A stretch of 64,000 bases of DNA from JANPPS01 sp965246925 (lineage in GTDB: Bacteria > Pseudomonadota > Alphaproteobacteria > Acetobacterales > Acetobacteraceae), in assembly GCA_965246925.1 (NCBI GenBank), contig OZ251994.1, forward strand, positions 3,596,001 through 3,660,000. The letters are read 5' to 3'. The position numbers and the translations under genes are program-made. A model generated the notes under the pieces. That model did not search any database, was not told where the DNA came from, and worked only from the letters and a program-made list of their open reading frames with translations. Positions 51,042 to 59,871 of this stretch are shown one piece after another. Position 1 is the stretch's first letter; every line of letters starts with the position of its first letter.

Positions 51042-52586
51042 TCAAAACAGCCCATGCACATACCAATGCAGCCCGCCCGTCCTGGGGTCCACGCCGTCCC
51101 CCTGGCGATACAGCCAGAACCGGCGCCCGTCCTCGTCCTCCACCTGGAAATAATCCCGCACCGCATCCGTCTCCGCGTCCCGGCGCCACCATTCGCCGTG
51201 CACCCGCTCCGGCCCGTCGGCCCGCACCACACGGTGGCGCCGGCCAGCCCAGGTGAACGCCACCGGCGGCTGATCCGGCAACAGCGCCAGCGCCTGCACC
51301 GGGCGGGGCCGGGCAAACAGCCGCGTGGGACCCGTCCGCGCCCAGTGCCGGCCGGTCCGCGGGCTCAGCGCCGGCACCCGGCGGACCGAGCGCTCGGGCA
51401 CGTCGCTCTCCACCGGCTCCTGCCGGTACACGCACTCCGGCCCCAGCCGGTTGCTGAGCCGGTCCACCAGCTCCGACACGTCGGACGCGTTCTCGTCCAG
51501 CTGCGTCCAGCGCAGCGGCTCCACCAGCGGCGCCACCAGCCGCATCGCCTCCACCCCCAGCCCGGGATCCACCTCCTCCAGCCGCTCCGTCAGCAGCCGG
51601 GTCAGGTGCGCGGCGGCGCGCGACGGACGGGCGGTGCCGATGCGGATGGCCTCGGTCGCGCCATCCACCCGCTCGAACAGCAAATCCAGCCGGCGCGCCC
51701 CCTGCCCGGTCTGCTCCATCCGCGCACAGAGCGGCTCCATCAGATGCTGGATCGCCAGCGCCAGCCCCTCCGGCGTCAGCAACGGCTCCACGAACGTGAC
51801 CCGGTGCTGCATCAGCTCCGGCGCCGGCAGCGGTACGATGGGCTCCAGCACCCGCCCCTCCGCCTGATCCAGCCTGAGCCCCAGCTGCGTCCCCAACCGC
51901 CGCGCCAGACTCGCCCGCGGCACGCGCGCCAAGTCCCCGATCCGCTCGAACCCCAACCGCCGCAACGTCGCCACGGTATCACCGGGCAACCGCAAGGCCC
52001 GAACCGGCAAGGCACTCAAAACCGCCATATGCTGACCCGGAGGGATTAGGAAGCACTCACCGGCCATGCCTCCGTTGGCCCCACCCTCAACCCAACCCTC
52101 TCCCGCCAGCGGGAGAGGGGGTTTTTGGCGCGCCACCGCATGCGCCGCCCCCGGCGTGTCCGCCAGCCCGGCCCGCACCGCAAGCCCCTCGCCGCGCAAC
52201 CGCCCCACCACATGCTCCAGCAGCCCCGCCTCACCGCCGAACAGATGCGCGCACCCCGTCACGTCCAGCCACAGCCCATCCACCCCATCCACCGCCACCA
52301 GCGGCGTCACCCCCCGGCACCACTCCGCCATCCGCAGCAGCGTCTCCGCCTCCGCCGCCGGGTCCGCCTCGGCGATATTCAGCCCCGGCACCAGCGCCTG
52401 CGCGTGCGCCAGCGCCATGCCCGGCATCAACCCCAGCGCCTGCGCCGCCGGGTCCACCCCCGCCACCACCCGGCGCCGCCCATCATGCAGCGCGGTAACG
52501 CACGGACCCTCCGGTGGCGCGCTCAATGACCGCCGCAGCCGGTCGGTCGGCCAATGGGGAAACCAGATCGAGACAACCCGCCGCAT
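51042..52586 (-). CDS. imuB: Y-family polymerase-like mutasome protein ImuB
   Basis: A 514-aa DNA polymerase Y-family protein that lacks catalytic acids (the N terminus reads MRRVVSIWFPHWPTDRL without the DxD of active polymerases). It acts as the hub linking ImuA, DnaE2 and the beta clamp in damage-induced mutagenesis. The palm/little-finger region and the helix-hairpin-helix LGFERIGDLARVPRASL are visible; the C terminus ends DGVDPRTGGLHWYVHGLF. An insertion LPLAGEGWVEGGANGG near residue 160 derives from a repeat. Its start overlaps imuA by 104 nt. dnaE2 is not adjacent. Confidence 0.92.
   Translation of the reverse strand: MRRVVSIWFPHWPTDRLRRSLSAPPEGPCVTALHDGRRRVVAGVDPAAQALGLMPGMALAHAQALVPGLNIAEADPAAEAETLLRMAEWCRGVTPLVAVDGVDGLWLDVTGCAHLFGGEAGLLEHVVGRLRGEGLAVRAGLADTPGAAHAVARQKPPLPLAGEGWVEGGANGGMAGECFLIPPGQHMAVLSALPVRALRLPGDTVATLRRLGFERIGDLARVPRASLARRLGTQLGLRLDQAEGRVLEPIVPLPAPELMQHRVTFVEPLLTPEGLALAIQHLMEPLCARMEQTGQGARRLDLLFERVDGATEAIRIGTARPSRAAAHLTRLLTERLEEVDPGLGVEAMRLVAPLVEPLRWTQLDENASDVSELVDRLSNRLGPECVYRQEPVESDVPERSVRRVPALSPRTGRHWARTGPTRLFARPRPVQALALLPDQPPVAFTWAGRRHRVVRADGPERVHGEWWRRDAETDAVRDYFQVEDEDGRRFWLYRQGDGVDPRTGGLHWYVHGLF
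52096..52119. repeat. Palindromic repeat element inside imuB
   Basis: Inverted arms CCCTCTCCCGC and GCGGGAGAGGG (11 bp, 2-nt loop) at 52096-52106 and 52109-52119. Read on the minus strand it codes for PLPLAGEGW, a common product of REP-like repeats in high-GC alphaproteobacteria. It keeps the reading frame of imuB. A similar GAGAGG-rich hairpin lies at 59.8 kb. Confidence 0.75.
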
Positions 52587-53250
52587 CGCACGCCTCCACC
52601 ACCCACTCGCCCATCCGCCCGCCCCGGCTCCGCATCAACTCGAGCCGCCATCGCGCCCGCCCCACGCCGGGCACGTCCGGCGCCTGCGGCAGCGCGGGCC
52701 CGGACGGCAGCGCGCTTACCCGCCACTGCGTCACCGCCGCATTCGGCTCGGGCGGGATGGGCTTGCGCGGCCGCCGCAGCGCGATCGCCATGGCCCCGGT
52801 GCTCTCCGCCGCCAGCTGCAGCCGCCGCGAGGCCGTGAGCGTCAGCCGCCCGCCGATCTCCCCCACCACGCCCGCCAGGCCCCGCTGCCGCAGCCCCTCC
52901 TCCATCACCAGCAGCACCTGCTTGCCCGCCTCGGCATAGATCACCCGGTCCGGATGCAGCCCGGCGCCCGCCAGCCCCGGCCCGAACACATCCCCCCGCT
53001 CCATCACCCACAGCACCGGCCCCGCACGCCGCGCCAAGATCCCCGCCGCAAACTGCGCCCCCGCCACATCCTGACCCGTCAGTTCGTGCAGCGCCCCCGC
53101 GATCAAGCCCCGTTGCGGCAACACCGCATCGATCGCCTCTACCCCGAATGGCAGCACCTCTGGCGCGCGCAGAGTGTCCACGCGCTCGATCCGCGCAATC
53201 GCAGTCCGAAGGCGGTCGAGTACGCCGGATGATGTGGCAATCTGTTGCAT
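52483..53250 (-). CDS. imuA: Mutasome RecA-like protein ImuA
   Basis: A 255-aa RecA/SulA-like protein that partners ImuB. Visible segments: FGVEAIDAVLPQRGLIAGALHELTG (the start of the RecA-like core, degenerate Walker A), VLWVMERGDVFGPGLA, and GSVRYRAA at the end. It is first in the imuA-imuB operon and is expressed in the SOS response. The ATG at 53250 is 3 nt downstream of the SOS box, so translation may be leaderless or begin at a later codon. Confidence 0.9.
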   Translation of the reverse strand: MQQIATSSGVLDRLRTAIARIERVDTLRAPEVLPFGVEAIDAVLPQRGLIAGALHELTGQDVAGAQFAAGILARRAGPVLWVMERGDVFGPGLAGAGLHPDRVIYAEAGKQVLLVMEEGLRQRGLAGVVGEIGGRLTLTASRRLQLAAESTGAMAIALRRPRKPIPPEPNAAVTQWRVSALPSGPALPQAPDVPGVGRARWRLELMRSRGGRMGEWVVEACDAAGCLDLVSPLADRPAAAVIERATGGSVRYRAA

Positions 53251-53252
53251 CA

Positions 53253-53267
53253 GTTCGCAATTTGTTC
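53253..53267 (-). promoter_or_regulatory. LexA (SOS) box of the imuA-imuB operon
   Basis: The sequence GTTCGCAATTTGTTC is an exact GTTC-N7-GTTC direct repeat, the alphaproteobacterial LexA operator. It lies 3 bp upstream of the imuA ATG and would block transcription until LexA is cleaved after DNA damage. Confidence 0.9.
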
Positions 53268-53376
53268 TTACTGCGAAGGGCCGTCAACATCGAGTCGCGC
53301 CCCGGATTTGGGCATAGGGTGAGAGTCGGCCCGCAAGAGTTTGGGATGGCGCGAGAACTCCGGCCTGATCACATTT

Positions 53377-54537
53377 TTATGCGTCACCTCGTCTCAGCGC
53401 CAGCACCAGCACGGCACCGATGCTGCACAGGCCAAGCGGCAGCAACAGGTGCGCCGCCGCCGGTCGGGCCAGCAGCGGCGCCACCCAGGCCAGCGCAAGC
53501 GTCAGCTTCTCACCATCGCGAAACCCGCATTCGAGGCCGTAGGACGCTAGGAATGCGATAGCGGGGCCTAGGATCATCAGGTCGTAATCCAGGCAGTATG
53601 GCGTGACGAGCAAAGCTGCTGCCAGCAACGCCGCACCGCGCAGCCGCATGTCCGCCCGGCGGCGCCATAGCCAAAACACGCAGCCGAGTGCCGCCAGCGA
53701 CGCGGCCGCCTGCACCGCATAGGCCATGGTGACCGTTCCGCCCCATAGGCGCACGGCCGCAAACACGCTCTGGATCTTTTCCCAGCCCGTGTTCCCCTGC
53801 TCGAGCACGACGGTGCGGGTGAACCCGGCGCTGTCCTGGAACGCGGCCCAGGGCGCCGGGCCGAACACGTCCAGGGTGGCGGCGGTCATGACAGCCAGCG
53901 TAGCCGCGGCGGCGGCGATGGTGCGCCAATAGCCACCGGCCAGCAGCGCCACCGGCACCACCACCCCGAACTGCGGCTTGTAGGCCACCAGCGCGAACAA
54001 CACCCCGGCCAGCACCGGGCGTGTGCCAAGGCTCAGCAGCGCCCCGCCCAAAAGACCGGCGGTCAGGAAGCCATTATGGCCATGGCCCAAATTCACGAAC
54101 ACCGCCGGGAACGCCGCCGCCGCCAACAGCGCGGTGCCGCCGGGCAGGATACGATGCATGACGGCGATGTAGAACGCGAAGGTGGACCCCTGCCACACCG
54201 CCAGGGCTACCAGATACGGCATCGTTGCGGCCAGGGCAGCGACGGCCAGGAAGTATGGCGGGTAATGCCAGCCATAGAACGCGTCCGGCTGTCCGAACAC
54301 CGCCGCCTGCGCCGCGGCATGGCGCACCGGGTCGAACGGATCGGCCGGGTGCCCGGCCAGCACGCTCTGCCCGGCGATCCAGACCTGGCTGAAATCCGTG
54401 CCGACCGGCTTGCCGGACCAGTCCAGCTTACCATGGGCGGTGGCCAGGATGGCGCCATAGGTCACGATCGTCAGCGCGATCATGATCAGGCTGTAGCTGC
54501 GGATGCGCGCCTCGGTCAGCCACGCACCCCGGATCAC
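53377..54537 (-). CDS. Membrane glycosyltransferase-like protein (GT87/DUF2029)
   Basis: Polytopic membrane protein of 386 aa with about ten hydrophobic helices. Family segments near the N terminus are GTDFSQVWIAGQSVLAG and DAFYGWHYPPYFLAVAAL, where the Asp of TDF is the likely catalytic residue of GT-C enzymes using polyprenyl phosphate sugars. PYCLDYDLMIL occurs near the C terminus. The GTG start at 54537 overlaps the atzE stop (GTGA). The frame is open far upstream, but those codons lie inside atzE. Donor and acceptor are unknown. Confidence 0.82.
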   Translation of the reverse strand: MIRGAWLTEARIRSYSLIMIALTIVTYGAILATAHGKLDWSGKPVGTDFSQVWIAGQSVLAGHPADPFDPVRHAAAQAAVFGQPDAFYGWHYPPYFLAVAALAATMPYLVALAVWQGSTFAFYIAVMHRILPGGTALLAAAAFPAVFVNLGHGHNGFLTAGLLGGALLSLGTRPVLAGVLFALVAYKPQFGVVVPVALLAGGYWRTIAAAAATLAVMTAATLDVFGPAPWAAFQDSAGFTRTVVLEQGNTGWEKIQSVFAAVRLWGGTVTMAYAVQAAASLAALGCVFWLWRRRADMRLRGAALLAAALLVTPYCLDYDLMILGPAIAFLASYGLECGFRDGEKLTLALAWVAPLLARPAAAHLLLPLGLCSIGAVLVLALRRGDA

Positions 54538-55877
54538 GCCGCTGCCGCCGCCCCAGACTGTTCTAGGAAGCGCGCGGCGCGCAAAGCGAGGTCCTCGCGC
54601 CAGGGATGGGCGATCACCTGCACGCCGATCGGCATAGGGCCGTTCTGGACCGGCACGGCGACGACAGGCAGGCCGATGAAGCTGATCGGCTGCGTGAAGA
54701 TGCCGAGGTTGGCGCGTACCGGCACCTGCGCGCCGGCCAGATCCATCATCACCTGGCCGATCGCCGGCGCGCTGCACGGGGTGGCGGGGGCCAGCAGGAT
54801 ATCCACCTCCGCCAGCGCCTCCAGCACCTGCGCCCGATACCAGCGGCGGAACCGCTGCGCCTGGTGCACCAGCGCGCCGGGCAGCAGGGCGCCGGCGATC
54901 AGGCGGTCGCGGGTGGCCGGGTCGAACTCGGCGGCACGGGTGCGGAGCCGGTCCAGATGCAGCGCCGCGCCCTCGCTGGCGGTGATCAGATACGCCGCCG
55001 CCCGTGCCGCCCCGGCCGCCGGCAGTTCGACCCGACGCGAGGCACCCAGCGCCGCGGCACACGCGGCCACGGCGGCCAGCGCCTGATCGCTGGCGCCCTG
55101 CTCGAAATAGCCGGACGCTACGGCGATGCGCAGGCCCTCGATGCCAAAGCCGATGCCCGGCATCACCGGCTCGGGCGGCCGGGGATCGCAGGCGGGATCG
55201 GCCGGGTCGGGGCCCTGCATGGCGTCGTAGGCCAGCGCCAGGTCGGTCACATTGCGCGCCAGCGGGCCGACATGGTCGAGGCTGGCGACGAACGGGAACG
55301 TCCCCGCCCGGCTCAGGCGGCCATAGGTCGGCTTCAGGCCGAAGACGCCGCACAGGCTGGCGGGCACGCGGATGGAGCCGTTGGTGTCGGACCCCAGCGC
55401 CAGCGGCACCAGCCCGCCCGCGACCGCCGCACCCGATCCGCCGGAGCTGCCGCCGGTCATGCGGGTTGGGTCATGCGGGTTGCGGCTGGCACCGTCATGC
55501 ACGTTCTCGCCCGTGAAGTCATAGGCATACTCGCCCATGTTCAACCCGCCGATCAGCACGGCGCCGGCGGCCTCCAGCCGCTCGATCAGCGGCGCGTCCG
55601 CGGTGGCCGGGGCGCGTCCGCGGTTGATGGCGGACCCGGCGCGGGTCGGCAGCCCCTGGATATCGAACAGGTTCTTGACTGCGAACGGCACCCCCGCGAG
55701 CGGGCCCTTATCGGTACGCGCATCCACGGCGCGGGCCTGGGCGCGGGCGCGGGCGGCGGTGATGTCGGTATAGGCGCTGTAGGGATCGGCCTCCGCGCGG
55801 CCGATCGCGGCCTCCGTCACCGCCAGCGCCGTCTGCCGCCCGGCCCGGACCGCCTCGGCGATCGCGGCGGCATTCAT
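54534..55877 (-). CDS. AtzE family amidohydrolase (1-carboxybiuret hydrolase-like)
   Basis: Amidase-signature enzyme of 447 aa. The Ser-cisSer-Lys triad is visible: K68 in PFAVKNLFD, S144 in TGGSSGGSGA and S168 in GSDTNGSIR. Preceded by an atzG-like small gene that overlaps it by 4 nt, it matches the AtzE-AtzG pair. AtzE removes the amino group of 1-carboxybiuret in s-triazine catabolism; with AtzF present in the same operon that role is likely. Another amide substrate is possible. Confidence 0.87.
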   Translation of the reverse strand: MNAAAIAEAVRAGRQTALAVTEAAIGRAEADPYSAYTDITAARARAQARAVDARTDKGPLAGVPFAVKNLFDIQGLPTRAGSAINRGRAPATADAPLIERLEAAGAVLIGGLNMGEYAYDFTGENVHDGASRNPHDPTRMTGGSSGGSGAAVAGGLVPLALGSDTNGSIRVPASLCGVFGLKPTYGRLSRAGTFPFVASLDHVGPLARNVTDLALAYDAMQGPDPADPACDPRPPEPVMPGIGFGIEGLRIAVASGYFEQGASDQALAAVAACAAALGASRRVELPAAGAARAAAYLITASEGAALHLDRLRTRAAEFDPATRDRLIAGALLPGALVHQAQRFRRWYRAQVLEALAEVDILLAPATPCSAPAIGQVMMDLAGAQVPVRANLGIFTQPISFIGLPVVAVPVQNGPMPIGVQVIAHPWREDLALRAARFLEQSGAAAAA

Positions 55878-56038
55878 GCGCGGAACACCGGCGCAGGCTC
55901 CGTCTCGTCCGGCACCGGCGGGAACTGTGCGGCCAGGCGCTGCATGATCTCGTAATTGGCGCGCACCTGCGGCACCCAGGCCGGGTCGAGCGCGATGCCG
56001 AGCTGCCGGGCGGCCTCGGTCAGCCATTCGTCATTCAT
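55874..56038 (-). CDS. AtzG-like small subunit (DUF4089)
   Basis: A 54-residue protein with a single predicted helical core (LTEAARQLGIALDPAWVPQV, then NYEIMQRLAAQF), like the AtzG subunit that stabilises AtzE by forming a GatC-style heterotetramer. ATG 56038 overlaps the ATPase stop; the stop overlaps atzE. It is easily missed because of its size. Confidence 0.8.
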   Translation of the reverse strand: MNDEWLTEAARQLGIALDPAWVPQVRANYEIMQRLAAQFPPVPDETEPAPVFRA

Positions 56039-57039
56039 GCAGCCTCCACCAGATGGCACGCCGTTTCCCGGCCGCCTGCGAACCGGCGTAGCGCGGGCAT
56101 CTCGGTGCCGCAACGGGGTTGATCCATCGGGCAGCGTCCGTGGAAGCGGCAGGCGTTGGGGTCCGGGTCGATCGGGCTCCGCGGCTCACCCACCGGCGGC
56201 GGCGCCTGGATGCGCGTCCCCGTGAGGCGCGGCAGGGCGGCGATCAGGCTTTGCGTATACGGGTGCAGCGGCCCATCGAACACCGTCTGTGCCGGGCCGG
56301 ACTCCACGACGCGTCCGAGATACATCACCAGCACCTGGTCACACAGCAGGCGGATCACGTTCAGGTCGTGGCTCACGAACACATACGCCATGCCAAGGGT
56401 GGCGCGCAGCTCGGCCAGCAGCTTCAGCACGGTCACCTGGACCGAGACGTCGAGCGCCGCGGTCGGCTCATCGAGGATCAGCAGGTCCGGGCGTGGCCCG
56501 ACGGCCCGGGCGATGCCGACCCGCGCCCGCTGCCCGCCCGACAGCTGATGCGGAAACCGGCCCAGCAACGCGGGTTCGAGCCCGCACAGCCGCGCCGCCT
56601 CCTCCGTCCGGTCCCGCAGCGCCGTCCCGCGCAAGCCGCACAGCCGCCGCAAAGGATCGGCGATGGCGTCGGCCGCGGTATAGCGCGGGTTGATGCTGTC
56701 CCCGGCATCCTGGAACACCACCTGGATCCGCGCCCGGTCCGGATCCCGCGCGAACCGGCGGGCGGGCGACTGCGTCAACTCGCGCCCATCGAAACGGATG
56801 ATCCCCTCGCTCGGGTCCAGGAGCCGCGCCAGCATGCGCACCAGCGTGGACTTGCCGCACCCGCTTTCCCCGACCAACCCCAGCGCCTCCCCCCGGCGCA
56901 GCGTGAACCGCACGTCATCGACCGCATGCACCTGCCGCCGCCCCGCGGGAAAGCGGCGCGACAACTCGGCCACGTCCAGCAGCGGAACCGCCGGGGTGAG
57001 GGTGGAGTTAGCACGACCCGTCAAATCGGATTGCAACAC
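56035..57039 (-). CDS. ABC transporter ATP-binding protein, Opp/Dpp family (second ATPase)
   Basis: ATPase of about 334 aa. Walker A is GLVGESGCGKSTLVRM, the signature is LSGGQRARVGIARAV, and Walker B is LLILDEPTAALDVS. The C-terminal oligopeptide-type domain has cysteines (CRFHGRCPMDQPRC) that may hold an iron-sulfur cluster. GTG 57039 with AGAGG before it is preferred over an upstream in-frame start at 57111 lying inside the first ATPase gene. Confidence 0.9.
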   Translation of the reverse strand: MLQSDLTGRANSTLTPAVPLLDVAELSRRFPAGRRQVHAVDDVRFTLRRGEALGLVGESGCGKSTLVRMLARLLDPSEGIIRFDGRELTQSPARRFARDPDRARIQVVFQDAGDSINPRYTAADAIADPLRRLCGLRGTALRDRTEEAARLCGLEPALLGRFPHQLSGGQRARVGIARAVGPRPDLLILDEPTAALDVSVQVTVLKLLAELRATLGMAYVFVSHDLNVIRLLCDQVLVMYLGRVVESGPAQTVFDGPLHPYTQSLIAALPRLTGTRIQAPPPVGEPRSPIDPDPNACRFHGRCPMDQPRCGTEMPALRRFAGGRETACHLVEAA

Positions 57040-57926
57040 GCCACCTCTCGCAACGGCGCGGGCGATCGCCATTCGAGCCCCGCGTCGCACCGCGCCAGCC
57101 GCCGCTCGCACCGGGCCGCGTAGCGGCAGGGCGGCAGATCGGGGTGGCGCAGATCGGGCAAGGCGCCGGGAATGGCCTGTAGATCATCGAGCATCACGGC
57201 ATCGGTGGGCGTCGCCGCCAGCAGCCGCCTGGTATAGGGGTGGTGCGCGTGCGCCAGCAGTGCCTCGGCCGGGGCCGTCTCCACCACGTGCCCGGCGTGC
57301 ATCACCGCGATCCGCCCCGCCCGCTCCCGCGCCAGCGCCAGGTCGTGCGTGATCAGCAGCGTGGCCATCCCATACTCGGCGGACATCCGCTGGATCAGGT
57401 CCATGACCACCGCCTGCGTCGTGACATCGAGCCCCGTGGTCGGCTCGTCCGCCACCAGCAGCACCGGACGGAGGCTGATGGCGATGGCGATCACCACCCG
57501 CTGACACATCCCGCCCGACAGCTCGAACGGATAGGCGGTGGCCCGGCGCGCCGGGTCCGGAATGCCCACGGCGCGCAGCCGGGCCACCGCCTCCGTCATC
57601 GCCTGCCGCCGTGTGAGCCCGGCGTGACGCTGCAGCACGTCGGCGATCTGTCGCCCGATGGGCCGGATCGGATTGAGCGCCGCGCGCGGGTTCTGGAAGA
57701 TCATGGCGGCCCGCCCCTCCAGCACGACCCGCCCGGCGGTGACCGAACCCGCATCGTCCAGCAGGCCCAGCAGGGCGAGGGCGGTGACCGACTTGCCGCT
57801 GCCGCTCTCCCCCACCAGCGCCAGGGTCTCGCCCGCGGCCACGCTGAAGCTCACCCGGTCCAGCGCGCGCACCGTGCCGGCGCGGGTGCGGAACGCGACG
57901 CTGAGCCCGTCCACCAGCAGCGTCAT
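57021..57926 (-). CDS. ABC transporter ATP-binding protein, Opp/Dpp family (first ATPase)
   Basis: ATPase of 301 aa. Walker A is LVGESGSGKSVTALAL, the signature reads ELSGGMCQRVVIAIAI, and Walker B is LLVADEPTTGLDVTTQ. A C-terminal CRYAARCERRLARC block is of the oligopeptide type. ATGA overlap with the second permease upstream and a 19-nt overlap with the second ATPase. Confidence 0.92.
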   Translation of the reverse strand: MTLLVDGLSVAFRTRAGTVRALDRVSFSVAAGETLALVGESGSGKSVTALALLGLLDDAGSVTAGRVVLEGRAAMIFQNPRAALNPIRPIGRQIADVLQRHAGLTRRQAMTEAVARLRAVGIPDPARRATAYPFELSGGMCQRVVIAIAISLRPVLLVADEPTTGLDVTTQAVVMDLIQRMSAEYGMATLLITHDLALARERAGRIAVMHAGHVVETAPAEALLAHAHHPYTRRLLAATPTDAVMLDDLQAIPGALPDLRHPDLPPCRYAARCERRLARCDAGLEWRSPAPLREVACCNPI

Positions 57927-58765
57927 GTGCGCCGCGCCGGGTCCACGATGTCACGGATGCCGTCACCCAGCAGGTTGAAGCAGAACACCGCCAGCATCAG
58001 CACGCCACCGGGAAACAGCGCGACCCACCACTCGCCGGAGACGATGAAGCTCGCCCCCTCGGCCACCATGATGCCCCACTCCGGCATGGGCGGACGCACG
58101 CCCAGGCCGATGAAGCTGAGCCCCGCCGCGTTCAGGATCGCATACCCCATGGTGAGCGACATCTGCACCGTCATGATCGGCAGGATGTTGGGCGCCACGT
58201 GCCGCAGCATGACCGCCAGGTCCCGGTGCCCGGCCACGCGCGCCGCGTCCACGTAGCCGAGGCCGCGCCGCGTGCCGGCCTCGGCTACGGCGACCCGGAC
58301 ATACAGCGGGAAGTTGATGATGGCGGTCGCCAGCACGATGTTCGGCACCGTGTTGCCGAGCGCCGCCACGATGCCCATGGCCAGCACGAACAGCGGGAAC
58401 GCCATGATGGTGTCGGCGATCCGCCCCACCACCGCCTCCACCCAGCCGCCGAAGAACCCGGCCGCCAGCCCGGCGAACCCGCCCAGCACGAACACCAGCG
58501 CCACCGACGACACGGCGATCCCGAGGTCGAGCCGCGTCGCCACCAGCGCCCGGCTCAGCACGTCCCGCCCCAGCTGATCGGTGCCGAACCAGTGCCGGGC
58601 GGAGGGCGCCTGCAGCGCGGCCATCGTATCGCTCGCGAGCGGGTCGTACGGCGCGATCACCGGCCCAGCGACGGCGGCGATCACCAGCAGGGTGAACAGC
58701 GCAAAGGCGAACCCCGTGACAGGGTTCTCCGCTACCGTGTGCCGCGCGTGGCCGAGCGCGCTCAT
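57923..58765 (-). CDS. ABC transporter permease, DppC-like
   Basis: Membrane protein of 280 aa with about six helices. The N-terminal extension and GTDQLGRDVLSRALVATR loop are typical of DppC/OppC. The EAA loop is DAARVAGHRDLAVMLRHVAPN. ATG 58765 overlaps the previous permease stop by 4 nt; the frame is open upstream but inside that gene. Confidence 0.93.
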   Translation of the reverse strand: MSALGHARHTVAENPVTGFAFALFTLLVIAAVAGPVIAPYDPLASDTMAALQAPSARHWFGTDQLGRDVLSRALVATRLDLGIAVSSVALVFVLGGFAGLAAGFFGGWVEAVVGRIADTIMAFPLFVLAMGIVAALGNTVPNIVLATAIINFPLYVRVAVAEAGTRRGLGYVDAARVAGHRDLAVMLRHVAPNILPIMTVQMSLTMGYAILNAAGLSFIGLGVRPPMPEWGIMVAEGASFIVSGEWWVALFPGGVLMLAVFCFNLLGDGIRDIVDPARRT

Positions 58766-59766
58766 GCCCGCATGCGGGGATCGAGCGCGCGAAGGATCAG
58801 GTCGATGCCGAGGTTCAGCGCCACATACAGCACCGCCATCGTCAGCACGAAGCCCTGCACCGGCGCGAAATCGGACGCGATCAGCGCCTCCACCGCATAG
58901 GAGCCGACACCGGGCCAGGCGAACACCTTTTCCACCAGCACGTTGGCACCCAGCAGGAAGCTGAACACCATGCCCAGCGTCGTCACCACCGGCAGCAGCG
59001 CGTTGCGGAACGCGTAGGCCAGCACGATGGTAAGGGTGCGCAGCCCAGCGGCCCGCGCGGTACGGATGAACTCGGCCCCTAGCACGGCGAGCATGCTGGC
59101 GCGGGTGATGCGCGCGATGGGCGCCAGGGCGAACAGGCCGAGCGTGCAGGCCGGCAGGATCAGCTGCGCCAGCGCCCCGCGCAGCCCCCCCCAGTCCCGC
59201 GCCAGCACTGCGTCGAGCGTGAACAGGCCGGTGACGGTGGGTGGCGGCGTGGCGTATGCGTCGAGCCGCCCGACCGGCGCCGGCGCCCAGCCGAGCCAGT
59301 AATAGAACACATACACCAGCAGCAACCCGGTGAAGAACACCGGCAGGCTGACCCCGGCGGTCACGATGGCCCGGCACAGATGATCGATCCACGACCCCTG
59401 CCGCACCGCGGCCAGGATGCCCAGCGGGATAGCGACCGTGACCGCCAGCAGCAACCCGGCCAAGGTCAGCTCCGCACTGGCCGGCAAGCGCGCGGCGAGG
59501 TCCCGTAGCACGGGCTGCCCGGTGGTGAGCGACTGACCCATGTCGCCCTGCACCAGCGCGGTCACATACGCCAGGAACTGCACCGGCAACGGCCGATCGA
59601 GCCCGAGGCTATGCCGGACCTGCTCGATCGCCTCATGGCTCGCGGTCGGCCCGGCGAAATAGGCGGCGGTGTCGCCGGGCAGCACGCGGGTGAGGACGAA
59701 CGTCGACAGGATCACCCCCGCCAAGGCCGGTAGAGCACCGGCGAGGCGGACGAAGACACTACGCAC
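58762..59766 (-). CDS. ABC transporter permease, DppB-like
   Basis: Membrane protein of 334 aa with about six helices. The N terminus LPALAGVILSTFVLTRVLPGD and the EAA-like loop TARAAGLRTLTIVLAYAFRNALLP match DppB/OppB. A 105-nt gap with an intercistronic hairpin precedes it after the binding protein gene. Confidence 0.93.
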   Translation of the reverse strand: MRSVFVRLAGALPALAGVILSTFVLTRVLPGDTAAYFAGPTASHEAIEQVRHSLGLDRPLPVQFLAYVTALVQGDMGQSLTTGQPVLRDLAARLPASAELTLAGLLLAVTVAIPLGILAAVRQGSWIDHLCRAIVTAGVSLPVFFTGLLLVYVFYYWLGWAPAPVGRLDAYATPPPTVTGLFTLDAVLARDWGGLRGALAQLILPACTLGLFALAPIARITRASMLAVLGAEFIRTARAAGLRTLTIVLAYAFRNALLPVVTTLGMVFSFLLGANVLVEKVFAWPGVGSYAVEALIASDFAPVQGFVLTMAVLYVALNLGIDLILRALDPRMRA

Positions 59767-59835
59767 AACAGAGCAGTCCAGCTCCCCCTTCCTCCTGGGC
59801 TCCCTCCGTGAGAGGGTAGGGGTGAGGGCAGCCGG

Positions 59836-59862
59836 GCCTCTCCCTGAACGGAAGGGAGAGGC
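59836..59862 (-). repeat. Intercistronic GAGAGG-type palindrome after the binding protein gene
   Basis: Arms GCCTCTCCCT and AGGGAGAGGC, 10 bp with a 7-nt loop, just past the SBP stop on the minus strand. Lacks a T-tract, so rather than a terminator it may act as an mRNA stabiliser that leaves more SBP message than permease message. It shares the GAGAGGG core with the repeat in imuB. Confidence 0.6.
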
Positions 59863-59871
59863 GAGCAGGTT

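Noticed and set aside
54538..55353. N-terminal extension of the GT87 frame into atzE
   Set aside because: The extension is an out-of-frame shadow of AtzE; the GTG at 54537 overlapping the atzE stop gives a normal GT87 start.
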